DNA of 64,000 nt from Alloyangia pacifica (GTDB lineage: Bacteria > Pseudomonadota > Alphaproteobacteria > Rhodobacterales > Rhodobacteraceae): assembly GCF_900116195.1 (NCBI RefSeq), contig NZ_FOZW01000011.1, positions 124,001 through 188,000 on the forward strand. The letters run 5' to 3'. Positions 44,400-53,092 of the stretch are shown here, in pieces. Position 1 is the stretch's first letter; each line of letters opens with the position of its first letter. The translations under genes were made by a program, and so were the position numbers. The notes under the pieces were generated by a model. That model was given only the letters and a program-made list of their open reading frames with translations, was not told the origin of the DNA and did not search any database.

Positions 44400-45272
44400 C
44401 TAGGCCGCTGCCTCCCGTTTGAGCTGGAACAGCCGCCGATCCGTCTCCTCGTTACGCGCCATCAACATCCCGTCATTATTGACAAATTCGGCACCAACAT
44501 AGGCATCCGCCCGATCCGACAAACCGACATAGGCGGCGACAAAAAGCTTTCGAGCACGCTCGGCGGGCCAATCCTGCGGCCAGGCAGCGCGCGGCAGACG
44601 CGGATCGATGAGCGCCGCATGCCGGTAGTCGTGAACAAGGCGAAGCCGCAAGGCGAGCGACTCCGCCGCGCTCAAATGCGCCCCGCCGTCGATCCGCTCA
44701 AGCAGCCCGCTATGCCGCTTCACGAAACTTTCGTAGGCAGTCGCCACGTCATCGAGCGCCCATCTTTCGCGCGAAAGGGATCGCAGATCGCCGTGCCCGT
44801 CGAGATGCTTCGCCCGCATCAGGATGCCGTCAAGCGGCGCCACGTCTTCGCGGTTGGGGGCGATGGCGACGTTCGGCGAGAGGCGCGCCCATGCGCCGGG
44901 CAAATCAGCCTCCCGCAGGCCGTCGGACAGGCACAGAAGCCAGTCGTCCGGTGCAGGAACAGGTGAAAACAACAGGCGTGCGGCGTCCCGGAACTCGTCC
45001 CTCGCCGCATCGGACAAGCGATAGTAGCTCCGTCGCCCGATACGGACACCCTCGAGGCGGCCAGCCCCGACCAGGCGCGAGACCGCAGTGCGCACGAGGC
45101 TTTCGTTGAGGCCATGAACTGCGCAGCACTCGATCAAGGTGCCCATCCAGAGCATGCCGCCGCGCGGCTCGACCACGTCGCCATAGAGCGTGACGATGAA
45201 CGCTGGCGCCCGCGGGGCCTCGGTCAACGCCGGTTCCCAGTCCGCCGAAAACTGTCCAGCAACCTCATTCAT
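44400..45272 (-). CDS. paaX: PaaX-family transcriptional repressor
   Basis: A 290-residue PaaX from ATG 45272. An N-terminal winged HTH (about 22-95, with FIVTLYGDVVEPRGGMLWMG and ESLVRTAVSRLVGAGRLEGV) is followed by the central and C-terminal PaaX domains. PaaX represses phenylacetate genes and is released by phenylacetyl-CoA. It lies upstream of paaJ on the same strand. Together with the TetR gene at 35168 the island carries two candidate regulators, so one may control a subset or a different ligand. The 143 bp upstream are AT-rich around 45320-45370 with a short CATCA/TGATG inverted pair, probably its promoter; no E. coli-type PaaX site is seen. Confidence 0.9.
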   Translation of the reverse strand: MNEVAGQFSADWEPALTEAPRAPAFIVTLYGDVVEPRGGMLWMGTLIECCAVHGLNESLVRTAVSRLVGAGRLEGVRIGRRSYYRLSDAARDEFRDAARLLFSPVPAPDDWLLCLSDGLREADLPGAWARLSPNVAIAPNREDVAPLDGILMRAKHLDGHGDLRSLSRERWALDDVATAYESFVKRHSGLLERIDGGAHLSAAESLALRLRLVHDYRHAALIDPRLPRAAWPQDWPAERARKLFVAAYVGLSDRADAYVGAEFVNNDGMLMARNEETDRRLFQLKREAAA

Positions 45273-45415
45273 CGCAGCGCTCCCCAAGTCGGCCCGGCGC
45301 GCCGCCGGACTATGCCATTCTAAGGGACACCGAGCGATATGTCACATCAATTTCATTCTGATGAACTTATGCGTGCTTCTTTTGAGCGCGATGACGCGCC
45401 CTCCCCGGCCGACCG

Positions 45416-46837
45416 TCATGTCTCCAAGGGAAAGAAGATCCCGCTTCCCAGCATGTTTTGCGGGTCGACAGAGGCCTTGATGGCCCGCATCAATGCGAAT
45501 TGCGATGGCTCTTTGCGCTTCGCCAGCGTCGCGGCTTTCGAGCGGCCGATGCCGTGCTCGGCGCTGAACGAGCCCCCCAAGTCCTCGAGAAGGTCATAGA
45601 CCTGCGAGGAAAAGGCGGCGACGCGCTGCGGATCCCAGTCGTGCCCCTCGGCCGCGACGACCGAATAGTGGAGGTTGCCGTCTCCGAGATGGCCGATGGG
45701 AAGCACGCGCAATCGTGCCGCCTCGGCGAGCGGGTCCGCGCGCGACAGGAATTCCGGCACTCGGGACAGCGGCAAGGAGGCATCCAGCGCCACGAAGGGG
45801 CCGAGCTTGACCAGCGCTTCGAGCGTCGCCTCGCGCAGGTGCCAGAGGTCCCGGCGCTGCTGCTCGGAAGTCGCGAAGAACCCGTCGATGACGCCCCCCT
45901 CTTCCATCAACCCCTCGATTGCCGAGAGCAGCGTCGTCTGCAGCGCCACCTCGCCGCTCTCGTCCATCGCCGCATCCGAGGCCCGGGTCGAGGCGAGCTC
46001 GACCAGAATCCCGGTCTCCGCGGTTTGCTCCAGAGGCGCCCGCAGCTCGGGCATGACGGACCGGATGGCCTCTACCGTCACGCCGGGCATCCATTCGAAC
46101 GCCTCGACCTGTCCGCCGGAGGCATCCTGCAAGCAATTGAGGACGTGCAGAGCCTGATCGATGCCATCCAGCGCGAGGAACGCCGTCGCACGGACCTTGG
46201 GCGTCGGCACGAGGCGCAGCACGGCCCCGGTGATGATCCCCAGTGTCCCTTCGGCGCCGATCAGCAGGTTGCGGAAATCATATCCGCGGTTGTCCTTGAT
46301 CAGACCTCCGAGCGCGTGGATGACCTCGCCCGAGGGGAGTACGGCTTCGATCCCGAGGCAGAGCTCTCGGGCGTTGCCGTAGCGCAGCACGTTAGAGCCC
46401 CCCGCGTTGGTAGACAGCGCACCGCCGATCATCGCGGAGCCGCGGGCCCCGAACATCAACGGAAAATCGAGGCCGTCCTCGGCGACGCGGGTCTGCAGGG
46501 TCTCGATCACCACGCCGGCATCGACGGTCGCGGTGCGGGCGGCGGCATCGACACTGCGGATACTGTTGAGGCGCCGCAGCGACAGGATGATCTCGTCCGG
46601 GTTGCCCCGCGGCACGCTGCCGCCGCAGAGTGACGTATTGCCGGACTGAACCGTGACCTTGAGCGCCCGCTTGGACGCCAGCCTGACCACGGCGGCAACT
46701 TCCTCGGTCGAGCCGGGGCAGATCACGGCGGCGGCCGATCCTTTCAAAGCGCCCGTTGCATCATGCAGGTAGGGGATCATGTCGGCGTCCGCCGTGATCA
46801 CGTTGTCGGTCCCGACGATGGCTTCAAAGTCTTCCAT
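45416..46837 (-). CDS. FAD-linked oxidase, GlcD/D-lactate dehydrogenase-like
   Basis: A 473-residue flavoprotein of the vanillyl-alcohol-oxidase/GlcD family. ATG 46837 is favoured because gaggggagacc precedes it; an in-frame GTG at 46867 has no such site. The FAD-binding PCMH domain (about 40-215) has VQSGNTSLCGGSVP and ARGSAMIGGALSTNAGGSNV, and the C-terminal substrate cap ends with AEHGIGRSKAATL. Such enzymes oxidise D-2-hydroxyacids (lactate, glycolate, 2-hydroxyglutarate) to 2-oxoacids. It is the last gene of the sulfatase-TctCBA-USP run, which suggests it oxidises the hydroxyacid released inside the cell. Confidence 0.88.
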   Translation of the reverse strand: MEDFEAIVGTDNVITADADMIPYLHDATGALKGSAAAVICPGSTEEVAAVVRLASKRALKVTVQSGNTSLCGGSVPRGNPDEIILSLRRLNSIRSVDAAARTATVDAGVVIETLQTRVAEDGLDFPLMFGARGSAMIGGALSTNAGGSNVLRYGNARELCLGIEAVLPSGEVIHALGGLIKDNRGYDFRNLLIGAEGTLGIITGAVLRLVPTPKVRATAFLALDGIDQALHVLNCLQDASGGQVEAFEWMPGVTVEAIRSVMPELRAPLEQTAETGILVELASTRASDAAMDESGEVALQTTLLSAIEGLMEEGGVIDGFFATSEQQRRDLWHLREATLEALVKLGPFVALDASLPLSRVPEFLSRADPLAEAARLRVLPIGHLGDGNLHYSVVAAEGHDWDPQRVAAFSSQVYDLLEDLGGSFSAEHGIGRSKAATLAKRKEPSQFALMRAIKASVDPQNMLGSGIFFPLET

Positions 46838-46873
46838 GGTCTCCCCTCGGGTCTTCGGGTCTGTCACTTCTGA

Positions 46874-47704
46874 TCAATGCGCAAGCAGCACCGGCATCTC
46901 GGTGTTGCGCAGGATCGTGTTCGTGGTGCCGCCCAGCAGTTCCTCACGGAAGACGCTGTGCTCATATGCGCCCATGACCAGCAGTCCGGCGCCGAGCTCG
47001 GAACACTGCGCGAGGATCTCCTGCCCGACATCCTGCCCGTCGCGCGGCGTGACCGTGCGGCTGTCGACCGCGATGCCGTGGCGGGTCAGCGCGGTCTCTA
47101 CCGTTATGCCCTGCAGAGGCTGCCCGAGAGAGTCGCATCGGACCCTCAGCACTGTCACCAGCGCCTTGGCGCTGAGCATCGGCATGGCCTCGGACAGGGC
47201 GCGCGTCACCGCCCTGTGCCCGTCCCAGGCGATCACCGCATGTTCCGGGATGTGCTCTGCCTGCCAGGTCCGCGGGACGACCAGCACCCCGCGACCGGAT
47301 TTTAGCGCGATCCGGTCCGGGTGCAGCGCCAGCTCGCCACTGTGCAGGGTGTCGTGGCGACCGACCACAGTCAGATCGAACATCCGCGCATAGTCGGCGA
47401 TCATCGCGTCGGGCTGACCTTGCTGGCTGATCCAATGGCACATCTCGGGCGGGATCCGGTCTGCTACGGCGGCAAGAAAGCTGTCCTTCAGGCGGCCCTC
47501 GCCATCCTTGACCTGCGTGGCGATGAGCCGGCGCATGCTTTCGGGAACCCATTCCTGCCCGCGCAGCTTCTCGAACTGGTTGGAGTAGGCGTGCACGCCG
47601 GTCACATGGCAGCCCCACCTTTCATGCATCAGCATGGCGCATCGCAGCGCAGAGGCGGAACTCTCGGTGTCGTTGAACGCGACGAGGATGTTCTTGTAGC
47701 TCAT
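46874..47704 (-). CDS. Universal stress protein, tandem UspA domains
   Basis: A 276-residue protein with two UspA-type domains. The first (about 1-150) begins YKNILVAFNDTESSASALRC. The second (about 155-276) ends with the ATP-binding-like MGAYEHSVFREELLGGTTNT and a final EMPVLLAH. Its start overlaps the tctA stop by 1 nt, so it is co-translated with the transporter. Universal stress proteins often ride with tripartite tricarboxylate transporters; a regulatory or protective role is likely, without a defined reaction. Confidence 0.9.
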   Translation of the reverse strand: MSYKNILVAFNDTESSASALRCAMLMHERWGCHVTGVHAYSNQFEKLRGQEWVPESMRRLIATQVKDGEGRLKDSFLAAVADRIPPEMCHWISQQGQPDAMIADYARMFDLTVVGRHDTLHSGELALHPDRIALKSGRGVLVVPRTWQAEHIPEHAVIAWDGHRAVTRALSEAMPMLSAKALVTVLRVRCDSLGQPLQGITVETALTRHGIAVDSRTVTPRDGQDVGQEILAQCSELGAGLLVMGAYEHSVFREELLGGTTNTILRNTEMPVLLAH

Positions 47705-49317
47705 CAGGCGGACCTTTCCACGTCTTCCCGAACCTCTTCGGAGGCCTGCGCCCCCTTGCGGCGGGTCAGCACCACGACCACCAGCACCGCGGCCACGAGA
47801 AAGCCGATCGACAGCGGGCTGCTGAACAGGAAGAAAGGATCGCCGCCGGAAACCGAGAAGGCCTGCCGGATCGCCGACTCGAAGTTCCCGGCGAGGATCA
47901 TCGAGATCACGAAGGGCAGCGTCGGAATGAGTAGCTTGCGCATCACATAGCCCAGCACCGCCAGCGCGAAGGCAAAGTAGAAGGCGTCGAAGCTGGTTTC
48001 CTGCACGTAGATCGCGGTCAGTGTCAGCAAGAGCACCATCGGCAGCAGCACGTGCTTGGGCACCTTCGCCATGATGCCGCAGGCGCGCATCAGGTGGCCG
48101 CCGACGATCCAGTTCAGGATGTTGGCGAACATCATCGCGGTGAAGAGGCCAAAGGCGATGACGGCCTGCTGGTTGACCTCTCCCTCGCTGAAACGGAACA
48201 CCGCGGGGCCGGGGGTGAAACCGCCAATCGACTCCGCCGCGAGGATGAGGAACACCGCCCCGACGTTGCCCGGGATGCCCAGCGACAGCACGGGAATGAG
48301 GTTGGCGCCGGAGACCGAGCTATTCGCCGCCTCGGTCGCGGCCAGCCCCTCGGGCGCGCCCTGTCCGAACGGCACCTTGCCCTTGTGCATCTTGTGCCCG
48401 GTGACGTAGCCGAGCGTAGCGGCAAGGGTCGAGCCGATCCCCGGCAGCGCGCCGACAATGGTGCCGATCACGGCCGAGACGCTGATGTAGGGCATCAGCC
48501 GCCAGCGGTCGCGCAGGGTGAAGCTGTTGTCGCCGCCTTGCACCGGTTCGGGCGCGATCTCGGAGGTGCTGCGGCGCCGGCGGAAGAGCTCCTCGAGCGA
48601 GACCAGCACTTCGCCAAGGATCAGCACGCCGAGCAGCGCGGTGGTCAGCGGCACACCGTCGCGCAGAAAGCCCGTGTCGAGGGTCAGCCGGGGATAGCTG
48701 TCCTGCCCGGTGGCGATCGAGGCCACGAAGAGCCCGAGCGCCGCCGAGAAGAGCCCCTTGAGCGGGCTGTCCCCGACGACCGCCGCGACGAAGCTGAGCG
48801 ACAGGATGATGAGCGCCGCCTTCTCCGGGAAGCCAAGGTAGGACTCCACCAGGATGGCAAGGAAGGGCGCGCAGGTGAAGAGCACGAGGTCGGAGAAGGT
48901 ATCCCCGGTCACTGAGGAGAAATGCGCGACGCGCAGCGCCTTCTTGGCCTGCCCCTTCTTCGCCATCGGGTAGCCATCCAGCGTGGTCAGCATGGCGTCC
49001 GGCGTCCCCGGCGTGTTGAACAGGATCGCCGGCACGGCGCCGCCCACGGTAGACCCTTTCATGACGCCGACCAGGAAGCCCATGACCGGCAACAGCGCGT
49101 CGGGCGTGAAGCCGAAGACCGAGAGCAGGATCGGCAGCGACACCGCCATGATGAAGGGTCCTGCCAGCCCCGGGGTCGCGCCTCCGACGATGCCGACGAA
49201 GAAACCGAAGGCCACCATGATCACGGCGATGGGGATCGCCACCCCGAGCAGCGAGAAGGCTTCCGGTCCCTGGAAGAACGCGAGCACACCTGCCCAGACA
49301 TAGTCGAGAGGCTGCAT
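47704..49317 (-). CDS. tctA: Tripartite tricarboxylate transporter large permease TctA
   Basis: A 537-residue membrane protein with about 10-12 hydrophobic segments. The conserved GGATPGLAGPFIMAVSLPIL near the N-terminus and the internal GALPGIGSTLAATLGYVTGH are TctA hallmarks. ATG 49317 overlaps the tctB stop by 1 nt (TGATG). It forms the main channel of a proton- or sodium-driven importer fed by the periplasmic TctC. Substrates in this family are organic acids. Confidence 0.94.
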   Translation of the reverse strand: MQPLDYVWAGVLAFFQGPEAFSLLGVAIPIAVIMVAFGFFVGIVGGATPGLAGPFIMAVSLPILLSVFGFTPDALLPVMGFLVGVMKGSTVGGAVPAILFNTPGTPDAMLTTLDGYPMAKKGQAKKALRVAHFSSVTGDTFSDLVLFTCAPFLAILVESYLGFPEKAALIILSLSFVAAVVGDSPLKGLFSAALGLFVASIATGQDSYPRLTLDTGFLRDGVPLTTALLGVLILGEVLVSLEELFRRRRSTSEIAPEPVQGGDNSFTLRDRWRLMPYISVSAVIGTIVGALPGIGSTLAATLGYVTGHKMHKGKVPFGQGAPEGLAATEAANSSVSGANLIPVLSLGIPGNVGAVFLILAAESIGGFTPGPAVFRFSEGEVNQQAVIAFGLFTAMMFANILNWIVGGHLMRACGIMAKVPKHVLLPMVLLLTLTAIYVQETSFDAFYFAFALAVLGYVMRKLLIPTLPFVISMILAGNFESAIRQAFSVSGGDPFFLFSSPLSIGFLVAAVLVVVVLTRRKGAQASEEVREDVERSA

Positions 49318-49883
49318 CACCAATCTCCGTTGGGTGGCAGCATGAGCGTGTCGAAGGGAACGCCAAAAAGCAGGATCAGCAAGACGGTAAAGATCACCGA
49401 GACGATCAGCCTGCGCAGCGTGAAGCGGCCCTCGACGATCGCGATGATCCCCCAGAGCATCACGGTGCCCCCGACAAGGAAGCCGATGTATTTCCAGGGT
49501 GCTTCACCCCGCACGGTGCGGTACGTGCCCGAGCCGTCCCCGAAGAGCGCCCAGACTGCCGGGCCAGACCAGAACATCAGGACCAGCGAGGCTGCAAGCA
49601 CCGCGCCGAGCATCGCGAAGAAGGCCAGCGTACCGCCATCCATCGGCGGGTTCGCCGACTGGTACCGCGCGCGGCGCCACGTCACGAAGAGCTGCAGCGC
49701 ACCGAAGAGCGCCATGCCGCAGGCCGCGAGCATCGGCAGGAACGCGTCTCCCAGCAGGGTCTGACGCCGGAAGGTGTAGATGGCAGGGGTCTGGGTGTCC
49801 GCTGGGATCCAGATCAGCGCCGACACGAGCCCGAAGAGCATCATGCCTAAGGCGATCCAGAGCTCAACCTTGCGTTCGAGCAT
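49317..49883 (-). CDS. tctB: Tripartite tricarboxylate transporter small permease TctB
   Basis: A 188-residue membrane protein with four hydrophobic segments (about 10-30, 50-70, 80-105 and 125-175), the usual TctB topology, and a long cytoplasmic loop near 70-80. TctB sequences are weakly conserved; the call rests on topology and position between tctC and tctA. It overlaps tctA by 1 nt and follows a strong stem-loop after tctC. Confidence 0.88.
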   Translation of the reverse strand: MLERKVELWIALGMMLFGLVSALIWIPADTQTPAIYTFRRQTLLGDAFLPMLAACGMALFGALQLFVTWRRARYQSANPPMDGGTLAFFAMLGAVLAASLVLMFWSGPAVWALFGDGSGTYRTVRGEAPWKYIGFLVGGTVMLWGIIAIVEGRFTLRRLIVSVIFTVLLILLFGVPFDTLMLPPNGDW

Positions 49884-49913
49884 GGCGTTCTACCTGAAGT
49901 CTGAGAAGATTTA

Positions 49914-49941
49914 CCCGCCGCGACCCTCAGGTCGCGGCGGG
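49914..49941 (-). repeat. Stem-loop between tctC and tctB
   Basis: CCCGCCGCGACC and GGTCGCGGCGGG form a 12-bp perfect stem with a CTCA loop, about 22 nt after the tctC stop on the minus strand. The downstream side on that strand reads taaatcttctc, a weak T-containing tail, so partial termination or 3'-end stabilisation of the tctC message is likely. Confidence 0.65.
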
Positions 49942-49963
49942 ACGAGGATGCGGGGGGAGGAGG

Positions 49964-50932
49964 TTACTGTCCCGCGTCCTCGATCAGCGCCGCCGCTTCG
50001 GCGTAGCGCGCATCGATGTCGGCGCGCAAAGCATCACCCTGCACGAGATCCGGTCCCGAAAAACCCTTGACCGTGAGCTGCGCCAGCTGGCTCTCGGGGT
50101 CGTTGAGGAGCTCGGAAATCGCGGTCATGTAGGTGGTCTTGACGTCTTCGGGCAACCCCGCGGGCGCGATCACCATGAACTTGACGCCGAAGGTGTAGGG
50201 CACGTCGTACTCGGTCAGCAGAGGCGCATCCGGCGAGACCTGGAGCGCGGCCTCTTCGCCCGACGCGATGTTCACCACGTCGCCCGAGAGCACAGAGCTC
50301 GCCTGCGCGCCACCGACCCAGGCGATATCGACGTCATCCGCCATCACCGCGTTGAGGCCGCCACGCCCACCCTCGGCATTCACCGAAGTGAACTCGACGC
50401 CATTGCGCTTGCCGATGACATAGGTCCCGTCCGAGAACTTCTGGGTGATCGAGGCGAAGGTGATGTCCTCGCCCGATTTTGCCGCTTCGATGACATCGCC
50501 CAGCGTGGACCAGCCGCGATCGGCCCGCGCCACGATGCCAACCTGCGAGCCGGTCAGGCTCGAAAGGTAGTCGAAATCGTCGAGTTCGAAGGTCGGGGTC
50601 ATCGCAACCTGCGGGTCGTAGGTCAGCGATTGTGACACGGTCACACCGATCGCCAGACCGTCCGCGGGCTCATCCTTGAGTGCCTCGTTCATCGCCGCCC
50701 CGCCACGGCCCGGCACATTCTCGGGCACCACGTTCCAGCCGAAGCGGCTGTTCAGACCTTCAGCGAGCATGCGCGCCAGCGAGTCGGCCCCGCCACCGGC
50801 GTTGAACCCGATCATCATCGTGACCTGACCACTGGGCTCCCAAGGCAGATCATTGTCTGCGGCAAGGCTCAATTGCGGTGTACAAGTCAGCACGAAAGCC
50901 GCGACAGTGGCGCCAATCTTGAATTTAGCCAT
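49964..50932 (-). CDS. tctC: Tripartite tricarboxylate transporter binding protein TctC
   Basis: A 322-residue Bug/TctC receptor with a signal peptide (MAKFKIGATVAAFVLTCTPQ, cleavage after SLA or LAA). MMIGFNAGGGADSLARMLAE and VVPENVPGRGGAAMNEALK are classic Bug-family ligand-loop sequences. A gggaggagacc RBS precedes the ATG. It binds a carboxylate in the periplasm and presents it to TctAB. Its gene lies 21 nt after the sulfatase gene in the same operon, which suggests the ligand is the sulfatase substrate. Confidence 0.92.
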   Translation of the reverse strand: MAKFKIGATVAAFVLTCTPQLSLAADNDLPWEPSGQVTMMIGFNAGGGADSLARMLAEGLNSRFGWNVVPENVPGRGGAAMNEALKDEPADGLAIGVTVSQSLTYDPQVAMTPTFELDDFDYLSSLTGSQVGIVARADRGWSTLGDVIEAAKSGEDITFASITQKFSDGTYVIGKRNGVEFTSVNAEGGRGGLNAVMADDVDIAWVGGAQASSVLSGDVVNIASGEEAALQVSPDAPLLTEYDVPYTFGVKFMVIAPAGLPEDVKTTYMTAISELLNDPESQLAQLTVKGFSGPDLVQGDALRADIDARYAEAAALIEDAGQ

Positions 50933-50953
50933 GGTCTCCTCCCAATTGGCAGT

Positions 50954-52390
50954 TCACTTACTTTCTCGGGCTGGCACCGGCGAGGCGCCTTTCGGCCCGA
51001 TGTCCAGCGCCGCGTCGACCCCACCGAAGCGCGCAACGAGAGCATTCTGGTCGGCCTTCGCCGCGCGATCCGTTTCCTCCGGATCGCAGATCTTCCGCAA
51101 TCCCCGGCGCATCTGCGCAAGAACCTCGGCGTGCCCCGGATCGTCGGCAAGGTTGCGGGTCTCGCCCGGGTCCGCGTCGAGATCGAACAACTCGGGCGGA
51201 TAGCCGACATATTCGTGGTATTTCCACCGCGCGTTCGCCAGCATGAAGCCAGCAGAAGGCGAGGCGACGGCGTGATACTCGGAGAAGACGCAACGCTCGG
51301 GATCTTCGCCCTTGGCAATGAGATCGAGAAGCGAGGTACCCACCCAGGCCCGTTCCGGCTCGACCCCCATTGCCTGAGCAATGGTGGGCACCGCGTCCAG
51401 AAGACTGACCGGCGTTTTCGAAACATGGCCCTCGGGCACTCCGGGTCCGGCAAGGATCATCGGGATCCGCGTTGACTCGCCATAGAGCGTGCTCTTGCCC
51501 CAACGCCCACGCTCGCCCAGCATTTCGCCATGATCCGATGTAAAGATGACCATCGTGTTTCCGGTCTGCCCGCTTTTTTCAAGCGCAGAGAGAAGCTTGC
51601 CGATCAACTCGTCAACGAAGGTGCACAGCGCATAGTAGCAGGCAATCGCCAGGCGGCGCTCCGCGTCATCTCTGAGGACCTGATCGGGGTCGTGGTAGGC
51701 GCTCATGCGCGCGAGCCAGGGATGGAGCGTGCAGCTCTCGCCCGGCCTCAGGCTCGGCAGCGGCATATCTGCTGCAGGGTAGAGATCAAGATACCGCTGC
51801 GGCACGATCAGCGGAAAATGCGGTGCCACGAAACTGGCGAACATCATCCATGGCGTCTTGGGATCGGCCCCGGAAATCCGGGCAGCGCAGCGCTCGGCGA
51901 CCTCTTCGTCGTAGGAATTGTACTTCGATTGCCCGGGGCCGATGCCGCCGAGCATGTTGGGAGAGCGCGGCTCCTCCGGGAGCGGGTCACGTACCGAGCC
52001 CCAGACCTGCCCGACGCCATCAAGGATGTGCAAAGGCGCGATCTGCGCGGCGAAGCCCGTGTCATCCTCGGCATTGCGGTAGTGCAACTTGCCGACGCTG
52101 ACCGGTGCGACACCGGCACTCTGCAGGCTGTGCCCCCAGGAGCGCGGCAGGCCATCATAGGCCAGCGCGTTGTCCCAGAACCCGATATCGTGGACGTACT
52201 GGCCGGTGGCGAAGGCTGCGCGCGCCGGAACACAGATCGGGCTGGGCGTGTAGGCGTTCGAGAAACGCACTCCCCGTTCTGCAAGACGGTCCAAATTCGG
52301 CGTCTTTACAAGCGGATGACCGGCGCAGGAAAGCGCTGCCGCCTGCTGCTCGTCCGTCATGATGACGAGGACGTTCGTGTGCTCTGACAA
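50954..52390 (-). CDS. Type I sulfatase (formylglycine-dependent), cytoplasmic
   Basis: A 478-residue sulfatase. The likely start is TTG at 52390, because a ggggaggag Shine-Dalgarno lies 8 nt before it and the family N-terminus (HTNVLVIMTDEQQ) begins just after; a longer in-frame ATG start would add about 30 poorly conserved residues. The formylglycine motif is SPICVPAR (Cys53, Arg57), the metal site includes Asp13, and FTSDHGEMLGERGRWGKST is the second signature. No signal peptide is visible, so it should act in the cytoplasm on an imported sulfate ester. It heads the operon with tctCBA, usp and the FAD oxidase. Confidence 0.88.
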   Translation of the reverse strand: MSEHTNVLVIMTDEQQAAALSCAGHPLVKTPNLDRLAERGVRFSNAYTPSPICVPARAAFATGQYVHDIGFWDNALAYDGLPRSWGHSLQSAGVAPVSVGKLHYRNAEDDTGFAAQIAPLHILDGVGQVWGSVRDPLPEEPRSPNMLGGIGPGQSKYNSYDEEVAERCAARISGADPKTPWMMFASFVAPHFPLIVPQRYLDLYPAADMPLPSLRPGESCTLHPWLARMSAYHDPDQVLRDDAERRLAIACYYALCTFVDELIGKLLSALEKSGQTGNTMVIFTSDHGEMLGERGRWGKSTLYGESTRIPMILAGPGVPEGHVSKTPVSLLDAVPTIAQAMGVEPERAWVGTSLLDLIAKGEDPERCVFSEYHAVASPSAGFMLANARWKYHEYVGYPPELFDLDADPGETRNLADDPGHAEVLAQMRRGLRKICDPEETDRAAKADQNALVARFGGVDAALDIGPKGASPVPARESK

Positions 52391-52442
52391 CGCCCGATCT
52401 CCTCCCCGAAGATACTGCCTAGCCAACTTCCTAAGCCTTATC

Positions 52443-52458
52443 CTATTATACATGATAG
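52443..52458. promoter_or_regulatory. Imperfect palindrome in the sulfatase/marR divergent region
   Basis: CTATTATACATGATAG matches its reverse complement at 12 of 16 positions and lies in an AT-rich stretch between the divergent sulfatase and marR genes. This is the usual size and place for a MarR operator. A nearby second AT-rich stretch (52460-52485) may hold the promoters. Confidence 0.45.
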
Positions 52459-52503
52459 ATCTACATAAATGATGACATATCCGCATTGTGATGGGAGACC
52501 GAT

Positions 52504-52971
52504 GTGCAGACGAAGAAGCAAGAGCTCGAAGGAAAGCTGCAGAAAATCCGAGAGCTAGAGCAGCGCCTGACGTTCCGTCTGCATATTCTGAGCAAGCAGA
52601 TCGACCAGCAGGCTGCCGAGATGTTGCGCGATACGCCGATCAACCTGTCGGCCTACCGGTTCATGACCACCCTAGAGAGCCTCGGCGAGAGCTCGATTGC
52701 CGACATGGCCCGATTCATCGCCATGGATCGCGCCCTTGCCAGCCGCACCGCGGTCGAGCTCGAGCGCAAGAGATATGTCGAGTTCCGCAAGGACCCCTCG
52801 AACCGCCGCAAGAAGCTCGTCGCCCTGACGAAGGACGGAGAGGAATTCCTGTCCCACATCATGCCGCGCTTCGAGGCGCGGCGCACCAAGCTGCGGGCCC
52901 ACCTCGGCGAGGACATGTTCGCCTCGCTGCACGACTGCCTCGACAGGCTGGAAGACGCGATCAAGGACTGA
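52504..52971 (+). CDS. MarR-family transcriptional regulator
   Basis: A 155-residue MarR-type winged-HTH protein read from GTG 52504; an overlapping ATG 2 nt upstream is in another frame. The recognition region IADMARFIAMDRALASRTAVELERKR-type helix lies near residues 65-90 and the wing KDPSNRRKKLVALTKDGEEF near 96-115. It stands divergent to the sulfatase-tct operon and most likely represses it until the imported acid or its product binds. It ends at a strong bidirectional terminator. Confidence 0.87.
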   Translation: MQTKKQELEGKLQKIRELEQRLTFRLHILSKQIDQQAAEMLRDTPINLSAYRFMTTLESLGESSIADMARFIAMDRALASRTAVELERKRYVEFRKDPSNRRKKLVALTKDGEEFLSHIMPRFEARRTKLRAHLGEDMFASLHDCLDRLEDAIKD

Positions 52972-53021
52972 CCGCCGGGCCCGAACGAAATGCCGAGCCG
53001 GCGTTGATGGATTTCTCCCGC

Positions 53022-53060
53022 AAAAAAGGGCGCCCACCGAACGGTGGGCGCCCTCTTCTT
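53022..53060. terminator. Bidirectional rho-independent terminator
   Basis: GGGCGCCCACC (53028-53038) and GGTGGGCGCCC (53043-53053) form an 11-bp perfect stem with a GAAC loop. An A6 run lies on the left and tcttctt on the right, so it can end both the marR transcript (+) and the indolepyruvate oxidoreductase transcript (-), which converge here. Confidence 0.88.
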
Positions 53061-53092
53061 CGACCAATGCATGGGAGGGGTGGCAAACCGTC

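Noticed and set aside
45341-45363. CATCA/TGATG inverted pair upstream of paaX as a PaaX operator
   Set aside because: Only 5-base arms with a 9-base gap and no match to the published E. coli PaaX consensus; kept only as a remark.
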